From Candidatus Obscuribacterales bacterium (GTDB taxonomy: Bacteria; Cyanobacteriota; Vampirovibrionia; Obscuribacterales; Obscuribacteraceae), in assembly GCA_019744775.1 (NCBI GenBank), contig JAIETZ010000001.1, positions 1 through 64,000 on the forward strand: 64,000 nucleotides of DNA, written 5' to 3'. The notes under the pieces are model-generated. The model was not told the origin of the DNA, did not search any database, and saw nothing but the letters and a program-made list of their open reading frames with translations. Positions within the stretch are counted from its first letter, which is position 1; every line of letters starts with the position of its first letter. Both the position numbers and the translations under genes were made by a program. Below are positions 51,421-60,818 of this stretch, piece by piece.

Positions 51421-52890
51421 TTACTTATTGTCGAAGATATTGAAAAATGGTGAGTCTTCCGGCAAGGTAGCGCCATAATCAAGCATTTTGAGATTTCCAT
51501 CTTTGTCCAGGCCGGTTTGGGCAGCGCGCTTGTGATTATCCCAAAAGACATATCCGGCGTCACTTAATTGCCCTGCCAGACGGTGCACTCGAGGATCCTT
51601 ATCATTCAGCATCACAGGGTCAACTTTCTCCTGAAAATAGAAGTATGATTTTTTGGAGCGGTTCTTCTTGCAGCCTTCCTCAAATCGCTTCGACCAGAGA
51701 GGTGAAGTTCTCGGCACCTCAAAAGCTCTGGTGCCTGTAAGTTCAGTGAATGGCGCAAAGTCATCCGGCACGGCCGTCTTTGTTATCTTGAACACTGAGT
51801 TCATCAATTTTTCATCGTGAAATATTGGATTGTCGGATTGAGGTCCGTTTGTCACTTGATTCCATGCCATTTCAGGTCTGTTACTTTGAAGTGAGCTTAA
51901 AGGTCTGGGTTCCGCAGCAATAAATTTGCCGTCTTCAAAACGACCAACGTCACGAACTTGAATTTGCATTTGTCCCCGTCTAAAGACTATGGATTCTCCA
52001 CCATACTCGATGTCTCCCCTCTGGCACCGCAAAGGAAGATTTTTCAGATGTCTCGCATACGTGCCGATCAAATCAGGATGAAATATATCGGTAAAATGAG
52101 TATCTTTCGATAATTCATGCAACCACTCGCTGACTGTTTTATTCTCAGCGAATACTGCTTCCGTTTCCCGAATGGCTGCCTTTACATTCTCCGGCACCAC
52201 AGCTTCGCCAATCTTCTCCACTTTGATTTTGCCGGTTGGTTTTACTATAGGCTCGACGTTAGCTTCCCACCGAGGCAATTGTTTGTTCTGCATCGTATGA
52301 AGTTCAGGAGCTTTACTCATCGCCAAATGGAATGGCGACTCTGACACATGTCCACCGCTAGCTCCGGCAGGAACCATTGCAGCCACATATGGACTATTCG
52401 ACTTTCGTCCGGCAAAATGAACGAGATTGTTCAAATGTGGTTCCGATAAGTGTCCTATCGAACCGCCAATGGCACCAAGAATATTGTCAGCAAGAAACTT
52501 TCCAGTTATTGCTTGTGCAGCAGTAACGCCACTTGCATAGTCTCCAGACATGAGGGCTTTGTCTTTTAGATGACCCAATTGTCCCAGAGTCTGTCCGGTA
52601 TAAGCAACACCGCTAAGTCCAATAGCAGACGTAATTAGTTGTCCAACTATTCGTGTAGGAGCAGGTCTTACCGTGTTACACATCCACTTTAGACCAATGC
52701 CTAATGCAGCACCTGTGCCTATCGCATTCCAGGACTCGCCCTTGCTGAAGTCTATAGAGCGCCCAGCTTCTGAAAGAGTGCCTTTAGCAACATCAGACCA
52801 AAAACCAGATTCGGAATGCAATCGGGTATGAGCCAAGCTTTGTTCACTAGCCTTCCATCCAATTTCACGACTGCTAATTTTGTCTGCCAT
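51421..52890 (-). CDS. Shared N-terminal module with kinase-like C-terminal domain
   Basis: 489 residues. ATG 52890 (GAGG upstream) is chosen; an upstream TTG at 52956 would run into pdxT. Residues ~10-185 match the 1207-residue protein: GTGAALGIGLKWMCNTVRPAPTRIVGQLI, FLADNILGAIGGSIGHL, ESPFHLAMSKAPE. The C-terminal part (~340-489) contains VFKITKTA, YFYFQEKVDPV, then YVFWDNHKRA and LKMLDYGAT, in the order of an N-lobe strand, hinge, catalytic loop and DFG-like Asp of protein-kinase-like folds. That reading is tentative. 46 nt downstream of pdxT, same strand. Confidence 0.75.
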   Translation of the reverse strand: MADKISSREIGWKASEQSLAHTRLHSESGFWSDVAKGTLSEAGRSIDFSKGESWNAIGTGAALGIGLKWMCNTVRPAPTRIVGQLITSAIGLSGVAYTGQTLGQLGHLKDKALMSGDYASGVTAAQAITGKFLADNILGAIGGSIGHLSEPHLNNLVHFAGRKSNSPYVAAMVPAGASGGHVSESPFHLAMSKAPELHTMQNKQLPRWEANVEPIVKPTGKIKVEKIGEAVVPENVKAAIRETEAVFAENKTVSEWLHELSKDTHFTDIFHPDLIGTYARHLKNLPLRCQRGDIEYGGESIVFRRGQMQIQVRDVGRFEDGKFIAAEPRPLSSLQSNRPEMAWNQVTNGPQSDNPIFHDEKLMNSVFKITKTAVPDDFAPFTELTGTRAFEVPRTSPLWSKRFEEGCKKNRSKKSYFYFQEKVDPVMLNDKDPRVHRLAGQLSDAGYVFWDNHKRAAQTGLDKDGNLKMLDYGATLPEDSPFFNIFDNK

Positions 52891-52936
52891 TGCATCCTCG
52901 AGAGCAAACTGATGGCAGAATGATAAGTATTCCCTT

Positions 52937-53596
52937 CTATGTTGAAACTGGGGCAATTACGCTAGAACGCGTAGAAACCGCACCAGATTTAAGGTTGCGG
53001 TTGTTTTCTGAGATTATTGAGAGGAAATAGCGGTGCACTAGCGCATCATCAGTAAGTTCTGGATGGAAGCTTGTAACCAGCAAGTTATTTTGGCGAGCCA
53101 TAACTATACCTTCCTCAATCGACGCCATAACGTTCACAGATGGACCGCAGGAAAGAATTATGGGCGCACGAATGAACACAGCGTTGAATGGCTCGTCACG
53201 CAATTGTGGAATAGGTACTTCTCGTTCTGAGCTAAATCGCTGCGAACCAAAAGCGTTACGTCTGACTCTTATGTCCATCAAGCCCAAGCGCCCCTGATTG
53301 GATCCTTCAATTTCCTTAGCCAGGAAAATTGAGCCCATGCAGGTGCCATAGACAGGCATTCCAGCAAGGGCTCTTTCCTGGATGTCATCCATGATTGCAT
53401 CAAAGGCTTCGGCACCTGTTAGTTTGGCAATTGTCGTAGACTCGCCACCTGGAATTATCAGTCCATCGACTGCGGCCAATTCCTTGCTACGCTTTATCTC
53501 AATAGGGTGGGCTCCACATGCGTCAAGAAGACGCATGTGTTCTGAGACCGCACCTTGCAAAGCCAGAACTCCAACTACAGGACGAGTTGTCGGCAT
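52937..53596 (-). CDS. pdxT: PdxT, glutaminase subunit of PLP synthase
   Basis: 219 residues; hydrolyses glutamine and feeds ammonia to PdxS. Class I glutamine amidotransferase motifs: IIPGGESTTI, the nucleophile Cys in YGTCMGSIFLA, and the His-Glu pair in SFHPEL. Starts 1 nt after pdxS. Length is about 20 residues above usual, the extra being a Ser/Arg-rich tail. Confidence 0.97.
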   Translation of the reverse strand: MPTTRPVVGVLALQGAVSEHMRLLDACGAHPIEIKRSKELAAVDGLIIPGGESTTIAKLTGAEAFDAIMDDIQERALAGMPVYGTCMGSIFLAKEIEGSNQGRLGLMDIRVRRNAFGSQRFSSEREVPIPQLRDEPFNAVFIRAPIILSCGPSVNVMASIEEGIVMARQNNLLVTSFHPELTDDALVHRYFLSIISENNRNLKSGAVSTRSSVIAPVST

Positions 53597-53597
53597 G

Positions 53598-54491
53598 TTA
53601 CCACCCTCTGAGAGCCAAGGCTTCTTGAGGAGTTAGACTCTTAGCTGTACGGCCGACCATTGGCTCACCCAGATTGCGGCTAACTTGCGCAAGTATTTCA
53701 GGGTCGTTGTGGAATGTTGTTGCTTTGACAATTGCCAAAGCACGCTTAGCCGGATCGCCGGATTTGAAAATGCCGGAGCCGACAAATACACCGTCAACAC
53801 CAAGTTGCATCATTAATGCGGCATCAGCCGGTGTAGCAATGCCGCCGGCGGCAAAGTTAACCACAGGCAATTTGCCTTCATCAGCTACTTGATTGACCAG
53901 TTCAAACGGTGCGCCAATTTCCTTAGCGTAAGTCATACGCTCTTCAGGAGCCATTACAGTCAACTTTCTTATCTCACCAAGTATAGTGCGAGCATGACGA
54001 ACCGCTTCGACAACATCGCCTGTGCCGGCTTCGCCCTTTGTACGAATCATCGCTGCGCCTTCACCAATTCTGCGAAGAGCTTCGCCCAAGTTGCGCGCGC
54101 CACATACAAATGGAATCGTAAATTCCTTCTTGTTGATGTGGTATTCCTCATCAGCAGGTGTCAATACTTCACTTTCATCGATACAGTCAACACCGAGCGA
54201 TTCAAGAATTTGTGCTTCCACAAAATGCCCGATGCGTGCTTTAGCCATCACTGGAATGGACACGGCATCGATAATGCCTGCGATAAGTTCCGGATCGCTC
54301 ATGCGAGCAACACCACCGGAAATTCTAATATCGGCAGGTACGCGCTCCAATGCCATAACGGCAACAGCACCGGCTTCCTCAGCTATTTTCGCTTGCTCGG
54401 CATTAACCACATCCATGATTACGCCACCTTTGAGCATTTGCGGCAAAGCTTTCTTAACTAGATTTGTACCTGTTTTGATTTGAGTAACCAT
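53598..54491 (-). CDS. pdxS: PdxS, pyridoxal 5'-phosphate synthase
   Basis: 297 residues; condenses ribose 5-phosphate, glyceraldehyde 3-phosphate and ammonia to PLP. Highly conserved: [30 protein letters not shown] (catalytic Lys), [24 protein letters not shown] (phosphate loop) and [17 protein letters not shown]. Twelve-mer scaffold for PdxT. 16 nt after pdxR, likely the same transcript. Confidence 0.99.
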   Translation of the reverse strand: MVTQIKTGTNLVKKALPQMLKGGVIMDVVNAEQAKIAEEAGAVAVMALERVPADIRISGGVARMSDPELIAGIIDAVSIPVMAKARIGHFVEAQILESLGVDCIDESEVLTPADEEYHINKKEFTIPFVCGARNLGEALRRIGEGAAMIRTKGEAGTGDVVEAVRHARTILGEIRKLTVMAPEERMTYAKEIGAPFELVNQVADEGKLPVVNFAAGGIATPADAALMMQLGVDGVFVGSGIFKSGDPAKRALAIVKATTFHNDPEILAQVSRNLGEPMVGRTAKSLTPQEALALRGW

Positions 54492-54507
54492 TTTCTTGTA
54501 CCTCAGT

Positions 54508-56073
54508 TTACGTTAATGCAGGATCCCTTAATAACAAGTCCTTTGAATTTCTGGTTGCTAGACGTGTCTTCAGATAAAGTCGTATAGCTTTTGCCAGTCG
54601 TTGAATACCTTCTTCAATTTTTCTTTCATCAATTTGCACAAATGATAGTCGCAAATATTCCTGTCTATCACCGGCAAAGAAAAACACATCGCCTGGAATA
54701 AATGCTGTTCCTTCTCTTTCCGCATAGGCTAAAAGATCACGCGAAGAACATCCTGTCGGCAGACGCAGCCAAAGCGACATACCGCCATCCGGTTTAGTCC
54801 AAGTAACTTCGCCATGTAAATGCTTATCCAATGCGGCAAGCATGGCATCCTTTCTGCGTCCATATAATTGCCGAACGTCTTCCAGATGCTTGTCATAGAG
54901 TCCACGCTTCAAATACTCAGCAAGCAAGACTTGCGACATAGTATTGGTTGTCACATCGCGCATGCGTTTAGTAGACCGCAGACGACCCATCAATTCTTTC
55001 GGTGCCAATAGCCAGCCAATACGGAAGCCTGGAAAAAGGGTTTTTGAAATTGTCCCTTGATGAATGACCAGACTATTCGGTCCGGAAAGTGCTCTCAAAG
55101 GTGGTGGTCCCGGTTTGCCATAATACAAATCACCGACAACATTATCCTCTAATACTGGTAATTGATAACGTTCTGCCACTTGCAGTAACTGGCGTCTTTT
55201 CTCAAGCGAAATTGTTGTTCCAGTTGGATTTTGAAATGACGGTGTCACATATAAAAGTTTTGCTCTCTGATTCACAAGCATACTCTCAAGCATGTCGACA
55301 CGTAATCCGCTGTCATCAATAGGCAATGGCATGCAGCGAGCCTGGCTGGACTTAAAATCACAGAGGGCTAAGTGATATGTCGGCTCTTCAGCAATAATGG
55401 CATCGCTTGGATCAACCAGAGTCGATGTGACTATATCAATGCCTTGTTTAGAGCCGTTGACGATCAATATCTCATCGTTACCGACATCAATTCCCTGTTT
55501 CTTCAGTATTTTTTGAATTTCAGCAATCAGTGGTGGATAACCATCGGGAGCACTGAAGGCAAACAATTCGGCGAGCCTGTCCTGGCTGTTAAATCCTGCG
55601 AGAATTTTTTGGAACTCTTGCCATGGATAAAGCTCTTGATTCGGAATGGAATTGGTAAAGGCAATAGCCTCCTTAGGCAGAGGCTGCATCGGCAAACGAC
55701 TAAACAATGAATACGATGCATCTTTTGAACGAGCAAACTTTTCGGACCACGCAATAGGCAATGAAACATTTGCTGTATAACTCACAGGCTTGACTGGCGG
55801 CAGACTTCGTCCACCACTTTTGACAAAAGTACCGCGACCGACATGGCTTTCAATAAGTCCGGCAAGTTGTAATTCAAGATAAGCTCTGGCGACTGTGGAA
55901 CGATCTACATTCAACAAGGTTGCCAATTCCCTGTTGGTTGGCATTTTTGTACCGTCTGGCAATTGTCCGGACACGATGGCATCGTCAATCCGCCGCATGA
56001 TTTGCTCATACATTGGACTCGACTTGTCCTTTGAGCTTTTGCCTATGTCAGAGAGTATACCCAGCCAATTCAT
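54508..56073 (-). CDS. pdxR: MocR/PdxR-type regulator (GntR HTH + aminotransferase domain)
   Basis: 521 residues from ATG 56073. N-terminal GntR winged helix ([47 protein letters not shown]) and a type I aminotransferase-like domain, which in PdxR binds PLP as effector. [25 protein letters not shown] and [17 protein letters not shown] (PLP Lys) are present. Next to pdxST on the same strand, it most likely controls them. ATG 56106 is in frame and adds 11 residues, but that stretch is built from the repeats listed separately, so the shorter form is preferred. Confidence 0.93.
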   Translation of the reverse strand: MNWLGILSDIGKSSKDKSSPMYEQIMRRIDDAIVSGQLPDGTKMPTNRELATLLNVDRSTVARAYLELQLAGLIESHVGRGTFVKSGGRSLPPVKPVSYTANVSLPIAWSEKFARSKDASYSLFSRLPMQPLPKEAIAFTNSIPNQELYPWQEFQKILAGFNSQDRLAELFAFSAPDGYPPLIAEIQKILKKQGIDVGNDEILIVNGSKQGIDIVTSTLVDPSDAIIAEEPTYHLALCDFKSSQARCMPLPIDDSGLRVDMLESMLVNQRAKLLYVTPSFQNPTGTTISLEKRRQLLQVAERYQLPVLEDNVVGDLYYGKPGPPPLRALSGPNSLVIHQGTISKTLFPGFRIGWLLAPKELMGRLRSTKRMRDVTTNTMSQVLLAEYLKRGLYDKHLEDVRQLYGRRKDAMLAALDKHLHGEVTWTKPDGGMSLWLRLPTGCSSRDLLAYAEREGTAFIPGDVFFFAGDRQEYLRLSFVQIDERKIEEGIQRLAKAIRLYLKTRLATRNSKDLLLRDPALT

Positions 56074-56227
56074 GTAATTTTTCTCATTTCCATCCAGCCA
56101 ATCCATCCAGCCAATTTATCTACCACTCCCAGAAACCAACCGGCTCCGCCTCCCTACCAGAGGCAATTGGCTCAGCCAACATAATCCCAGCGTACAAAGT
56201 ATTGGCTGGACTGTCAATCCAGCCAAT
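56061..56227. promoter_or_regulatory. Array of TTGGCTGG repeats, candidate PdxR operators
   Basis: CCAGCCAAT occurs at 56061-56069, 56094-56102 and 56107-56115 on the + strand (the last two 13 bp apart, as direct repeats). A near-palindrome TTGGCT-C-AGCCAA lies at 56167-56179. A perfect 10-bp inverted repeat, ATTGGCTGGA (56201-56210) and TCCAGCCAAT (56218-56227), has a 7-nt centre. MocR-type regulators commonly bind direct repeats plus an inverted copy, and this fits that. The region also precedes the divergent GT39 gene at 56276. Confidence 0.7.
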
Positions 56228-56263
56228 TAATCATTTGGAACGCCACTCACGCTTCTATTTAGG

Positions 56264-56269
56264 TATAGT
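56264..56269 (+). promoter_or_regulatory. -10 box TATAGT of the GT39 gene
   Basis: TATAGT ends 6 nt before the ATG at 56276 with no ribosome-binding site; candidate leaderless start. Perfect operator inverted repeat lies 37 nt upstream. Confidence 0.45.
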
Positions 56270-56275
56270 GGTGCG

Positions 56276-57874
56276 ATGAAAAAGACCGATGGAAACCTCT
56301 TACTACTTTTGACATTCCTGTCCGCAGTTTGCTTCCTGCCTCTGCTAGGCAGCTTTGGAATTTTCGACCCAAGCGACGGCTGGTATTCAGAAGGCGCGCG
56401 CGAAATGCTGGAGTTGGGTGACTATTTAACTCCCCATCTCAATTACAAGCCATGGCTGGAAAAACCCATTCTTGTCTACTGGCTCATCATTGGCTCCTAC
56501 AAGTTATTCGGAGTAAGTGAATTTGCCGCTCGTTTTCCCTCCGCCCTGTGCGGTACATTGCTAGTCTTAGGAACATTTGTCTTTTCCCGCCAATTTGTCA
56601 GCCAGCGTGCTGCATTTTTAGCTGCTATTACACTTCTGTCCTCACCCTTATTTTTGGTCGTCGGACATTTTGCTTTGACCGACATGCCGTTAGCGCTTCT
56701 CGTATCAGCATCAGCCGCTTTGTTATTTTCAGCACTGCGCACAAGTCGCGCATGGCTCATTTACCCTGCATATGTAGTAGCCGGGCTAGCTGTTCTTCAA
56801 AAAGGTCCGATTGGACTTTTCCTAACCGGCATTGGTCTTTTGCTGTATCTACTCGTAACCAGCCGCTCGCCAAAGGAATTCTTGCAATCAGTTTTACGGC
56901 TCAATCCATTCGTCGGGCTTTTGATAGTCCTTGTAGTTTCACTACCTTGGTACATAACAGAATCAATAATTACCAAAGGCGCATTCTTGCAAGAATTTTT
57001 CGGCAGGCAAACTTTCTCTAGAATTTCCGGCACACTTGATCACTTATTACCATTTTGGTTTTATATTCCGGTCGTGTTAGCCGGCACTTTCCCCTGGTCA
57101 CTATTCATCATTGGAAGCACAAAACAAGTTATCCAGAGCTTGAGAGATCGCTTCAACGAAAACCAACAACTGACAATTTTTTGTTTTCTATCAAGTGCTG
57201 CTATTTTTCTATTCTTCTCAATTGTGCCGTCTAAATTACCCACGTACATAATTCCAGTTCTACCGACTGCAGCCGTTGTCACTGGTATCTATATCGACAG
57301 ACTCATCCAAAGAGGTCGCGTGAAAGATATCTTTTGGACCGCGCCAATAATGCTCACTCTTGCCGCCATCATGCCAATTCTAGCTATGGGAAAATTTGCT
57401 CAGGAAGCAAAGCCATTTGCATCGCTGACAATCGTCGCCATTGCTTTGGTATTGAGCTGGCTTGCTTATCTAATTCTATTAGTCAAAAACAAATTGCAAA
57501 CAGCCATTATGCTTCTTACTGCCAGCAGCCTCATCGCTGTAGCAATCTGCGTACCGGTGACTCTCACTCTCTACCAACGCGCGCATCTCAAAGACTTCCA
57601 AGATCTCGTCATCTGGTGCAAGAGTGCCGACATCCATCCAATGGTTTTCACAAGCTTGAAACCATCGGCTTCCTTCTACACTCACTACGCCGTGCCACCA
57701 ATTACTTCCGATGAACACTTTGCCAAACTACTCATCGAAAACAAAGACGGTATGCAAATCCTTATCAGCGACAAAAAACTACAAAATATCCGATTGCTGC
57801 CGTTCAAAACAAGTGTTCAAACAGTCAGACACGAAGGGGCGTGGAATTTAGTCAAAGTCAGTCTTATACCTTAA
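56276..57874 (+). CDS. GT39-family membrane glycosyltransferase (ArnT/PMT-like)
   Basis: 532 residues with about 11-12 transmembrane helices. The first periplasmic loop has DPSDGWYSEGAREMLELGDYLTPHLNYKPWLEKPILVYWL, matching the family pattern with an acidic pair and the REM-(x)5-D-(x)5-P segment. Such enzymes move sugars from a polyprenyl-phosphate carrier to lipid A or proteins. In this LPS-making cell lipid A decoration is plausible. Its end overlaps the convergent serS by 11 nt. Confidence 0.9.
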   Translation: MKKTDGNLLLLLTFLSAVCFLPLLGSFGIFDPSDGWYSEGAREMLELGDYLTPHLNYKPWLEKPILVYWLIIGSYKLFGVSEFAARFPSALCGTLLVLGTFVFSRQFVSQRAAFLAAITLLSSPLFLVVGHFALTDMPLALLVSASAALLFSALRTSRAWLIYPAYVVAGLAVLQKGPIGLFLTGIGLLLYLLVTSRSPKEFLQSVLRLNPFVGLLIVLVVSLPWYITESIITKGAFLQEFFGRQTFSRISGTLDHLLPFWFYIPVVLAGTFPWSLFIIGSTKQVIQSLRDRFNENQQLTIFCFLSSAAIFLFFSIVPSKLPTYIIPVLPTAAVVTGIYIDRLIQRGRVKDIFWTAPIMLTLAAIMPILAMGKFAQEAKPFASLTIVAIALVLSWLAYLILLVKNKLQTAIMLLTASSLIAVAICVPVTLTLYQRAHLKDFQDLVIWCKSADIHPMVFTSLKPSASFYTHYAVPPITSDEHFAKLLIENKDGMQILISDKKLQNIRLLPFKTSVQTVRHEGAWNLVKVSLIP

Positions 57875-59153
57875 CGCTGTCCTTCTTGGGACGCAGCTCA
57901 GTTAACCCGCCCAAATAAGGCTGTAAGGCTGTCGGTAATCTGACGCTGCCATCTGCCTGTTGATAGTTTTCCAGAATGGCGGCAAGTGTTCTGCCAATAG
58001 CCAGACCTGAGCCGTTAAGCGTATGCATAAAGCGCGGCTTGCCACCGTCAGTTGGACGGTAGCGCAAATTAGCCCGGCGCGCTTGGTAGTCGCCGAAATT
58101 ACTGCACGAACTTATCTCACGATATTTGTCTTGAGCTGGAAACCACACTTCAATGTCAAAAGTTTTCTGCGAACTAAAGCCCATGTCGCCGGCACAAAGT
58201 AATGCGCGTCTGTAAGGCAGCTCAAGTGCTTCCAGAATTGCTTCTGCATCTAGAGTCAAAGCTTCTAGTTCATCAAAAGATTTTTCAGGAACGCAGAATT
58301 TGACCAGCTCAACTTTATTGAATTGATGCTGGCGAATATATCCGCGCGTGTCTTTGCCTGCAGCTCCTGCCTCACGTCTGAAATTTGGGGTGTAAGCGCA
58401 ATGATTGATGGTCAATTGCTCTTCTTCTAAAATCTCATCACGATATAAATTGGTTACAGGCACTTCTGCTGTCGGCACCAAGAAAAGATCGTCTTCGGCA
58501 CACTTGTACAGGTCTTCGCCGAACTTAGGCAACTGACCTGTGCCAATTAAGCAATCACGATTAACAAGAATGGGCGGAAATACTTCACGATAGCCACGCT
58601 TGCTGTGCAAATCGAGCATAAAGTTCATCAAGGCACGTTCCATCTTAGCGCCCATTTCCATGAGTACCGTGAAACGTGATTCGGCAATTTTTACACCGCG
58701 CTCAAAATCAAAGACATCAAGCTCTGTTCCTAATTCCCAGTGGTGCTTAGGATTATTTATCGCCGGGATTTTTCCCCAGGTCTTAATTTCAACGTTGCCT
58801 GTTTCGTCTTTGCCATCAGGAACACTTTCGTGAGGCAGGTTAGGAATACCCAGACGCAACGAATCCAACTCTTCCTCGAGGGCGACCTTCTCTTTTTCAA
58901 TCTCTTCGCGCTTGCCCTTAAGCTCTTTGCTTTCGGCGCGCAGTTGTTCAATCTGGCTCTTGTCTGCTTTGCCCGTCTTGAAAAGCTCGGATATTTCATT
59001 AGTCCGTTGATTCAGCAATTCCCATTGAGTTTGCAAATCACGAAAGCGTTGGTCAACCTTAACAAGCTCCGCCACGCTGAATTGACCATTGCGACGAGCA
59101 AGGGCCTTTTCAACCTCGGCGGCGTTTTCACGAATTAATTTCAAATCGAGCAT
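57864..59153 (-). CDS. serS: Seryl-tRNA synthetase
   Basis: 429 residues, class II synthetase. N-terminal coiled-coil arm (~25-105) and the motifs TAEVPVTNLYRDEI, NFRREAGAAGKDTRGYIRQHQFNKVE (motif 2), and GLAIGRTLAAILENYQQADGSVRLP (motif 3). The in-frame extension to 59297 is rejected: MLDLKLIREN at 59153 is the usual SerRS start. Divergent from yraN with 62 nt between. Confidence 0.98.
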   Translation of the reverse strand: MLDLKLIRENAAEVEKALARRNGQFSVAELVKVDQRFRDLQTQWELLNQRTNEISELFKTGKADKSQIEQLRAESKELKGKREEIEKEKVALEEELDSLRLGIPNLPHESVPDGKDETGNVEIKTWGKIPAINNPKHHWELGTELDVFDFERGVKIAESRFTVLMEMGAKMERALMNFMLDLHSKRGYREVFPPILVNRDCLIGTGQLPKFGEDLYKCAEDDLFLVPTAEVPVTNLYRDEILEEEQLTINHCAYTPNFRREAGAAGKDTRGYIRQHQFNKVELVKFCVPEKSFDELEALTLDAEAILEALELPYRRALLCAGDMGFSSQKTFDIEVWFPAQDKYREISSCSNFGDYQARRANLRYRPTDGGKPRFMHTLNGSGLAIGRTLAAILENYQQADGSVRLPTALQPYLGGLTELRPKKDSVKV

Positions 59154-59215
59154 AGTTTTTGAACTTTTTGGATGCTCAAACGTCTTTATAGAAAGGGCGT
59201 TTGATGGAGGGTGAA

Positions 59216-59632
59216 ATGCCATTATATACAAAGGGTAAGGCGCCTGCAGGACATCTTGCCAGACTTGGCGAGGATGCGGCTGCCGATTTTTACACAAAAC
59301 AGGGATACAGAATCCTGGCTCGCAACTGGCGGGCTGGGCGTTTTGCCGAAGTCGATCTCATAGCACTCAGTCCTGATGGGCTTTTTGTCTTTGTCGAGGT
59401 CAAAACTCGTTACAAGCAGTCAGACTACAATTCCGTCCAGAACGGCTTCGATGCAATCACCTACAGAAAGCAGCAAAAAATTGTTACATCAGCCAGAATT
59501 TACCTCGCTCGCAATGGGCTATGCGAGACCCCTTGCCGTTTTGACGCAATTGCTATTGCCTTCGACAGGAAAGCTGTTTCTGAAGGTTCTGTCGGTCAAC
59601 CGGAGATTATTCAGGTGCAATCAGCATTCTAA
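59216..59632 (+). CDS. YraN/UPF0102 family nuclease-like protein
   Basis: 138 residues. GEDAAADFYTKQGYRILARNWR then AEVDLIALSPDGLFVFVEVKTR is the restriction-endonuclease-like core with E-x-D...E-V-K; the catalytic acids are kept. The family is linked by structure to Holliday-junction-type nucleases but its role is not established. GGAGG five nt before ATG 59216 selects this over a TTG at 59201. Confidence 0.92.
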   Translation: MPLYTKGKAPAGHLARLGEDAAADFYTKQGYRILARNWRAGRFAEVDLIALSPDGLFVFVEVKTRYKQSDYNSVQNGFDAITYRKQQKIVTSARIYLARNGLCETPCRFDAIAIAFDRKAVSEGSVGQPEIIQVQSAF

Positions 59633-59732
59633 CTGAGAAAAATCCAATCTACTTAGTGATTTTCCCAGTGACATGACAGTGTGCATTTGTTAGCCTGTAG
59701 AGCCCTATAAATTCTTAGATTGGTGCGCGGTG

Positions 59733-60788
59733 ATGACTTCTAAAAACGCCCTTGTAAAAGCGTTCGAAAAACTTTTTGGGCAGGGCGAAATTCCTGCTGA
59801 AACTCACACGCCTCAAGAGCTGCAGGTGATTTCCAATCGCCTTAAGCAATTGAGAACGAGTTTTCAGAATCCGAAAGCCAAACAAAAGAACAAACCGAAA
59901 GTATTTTTTGGCGCCAGTCGCAGAGCAATAGACCTCATGCCCGGCCCTCTTGCACACAGCCAGGCTGAAACGACACAAACAGCTGACGTGAAGTTCCATC
60001 AGCTTTTAATCAACTTAGAGGGCGCCCAAGTTACAGGTTGCTTCAAAATTGTCTCGCCTATCACCAGATCGCGATCGGCTATTTTGCTTTATCGTGGACG
60101 CTCACTAGGTTGTGTTTTTGGCGAACGTACTCTCGAGCATCAAATATTTTCAGAAGAAGGTCTGGCATGCGCCCTTGAAGATCTTTCTTCACCGGACAAT
60201 ACACTCATTGTGCACCAGTTACCCGAAGACATAGTTCTAGCGGCAGCTTCTCTGTTTCAAGGACAGCCGCTCGGAATAAGCCACCAACAATCAGCCAAAG
60301 ATTATTTCCAGGCAGCAATGGACCTGCTTCTGGAATCAACATCACCTGGTTGCATTGTCGTCAAACAAAAACATGACGATGCCATGGCAATGGTTTACAT
60401 CACTCGCAGCAAAGTAGTTGGAATCTACTCCAATCGCGATGGTTGGCTCGACCCAAACCAACTAAGTACATTGTTCGACTTAACAGGCACTGACGAAGTA
60501 GAGATAAGCGGCAGCGTCCTGCTTGTACAAAATGGCGACCAAGCATATTTATTGGGCACAAGCCTTTCCGGTCTGAGCAACAGACGATTCGGAATTGGTC
60601 GTGGAGCCGACTCTTTACAAGCAAAAATTAGCGCCCGACAACATCGTTGGCACTCAAAGAAAGACAATCGAGGCTTTATCAATCAATCGCCTGAGCACGA
60701 ACTATTGGCAGAATCCGGCGAATATCAGAGTATTCGCAGCATTCAAACAATCAGCTCATCAAAATACGCCTACCTAATCAAGCCGTAA
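59733..60788 (+). CDS. Uncharacterised protein, paralogue of the 6819 gene
   Basis: 351 residues. C-terminal ~100-290 matches the gene at 6819-7874: LINLEGAQVTGCFKIVSPITRSRSAILLYRGRSLGCVFGERT aligns with LEGGMRTACVKAICEDRLSRAALLIYKGRCVGCIYG, and LPEDIVLAAASLFQGQPLG with LPEAVTLAMSALFMGYPVN. The S1-like N-terminus of that gene is replaced here by a basic segment (KQLRTSFQNPKAKQKNKPK). No signal or membrane helix. GTG at 59730 is an alternative start. Upstream of lysA. Function unknown. Confidence 0.75.
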   Translation: MTSKNALVKAFEKLFGQGEIPAETHTPQELQVISNRLKQLRTSFQNPKAKQKNKPKVFFGASRRAIDLMPGPLAHSQAETTQTADVKFHQLLINLEGAQVTGCFKIVSPITRSRSAILLYRGRSLGCVFGERTLEHQIFSEEGLACALEDLSSPDNTLIVHQLPEDIVLAAASLFQGQPLGISHQQSAKDYFQAAMDLLLESTSPGCIVVKQKHDDAMAMVYITRSKVVGIYSNRDGWLDPNQLSTLFDLTGTDEVEISGSVLLVQNGDQAYLLGTSLSGLSNRRFGIGRGADSLQAKISARQHRWHSKKDNRGFINQSPEHELLAESGEYQSIRSIQTISSSKYAYLIKP

Positions 60789-60806
60789 ATCATTGACCCG
60801 ACATGC

Positions 60807-60812
60807 TACGAT
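60807..60812 (+). promoter_or_regulatory. -10 box TACGAT of lysA
   Basis: TACGAT ends 6 nt before the GTG at 60819, matching the leaderless spacing seen elsewhere. It supports GTG 60819 over GTG 60813 as start. Confidence 0.35.
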
Positions 60813-60818
60813 GTGGCG

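Noticed and set aside
59154-59297. Upstream extension of serS
   Set aside because: SerRS proteins start at MLDLK; the extension also overlaps the divergent yraN gene.
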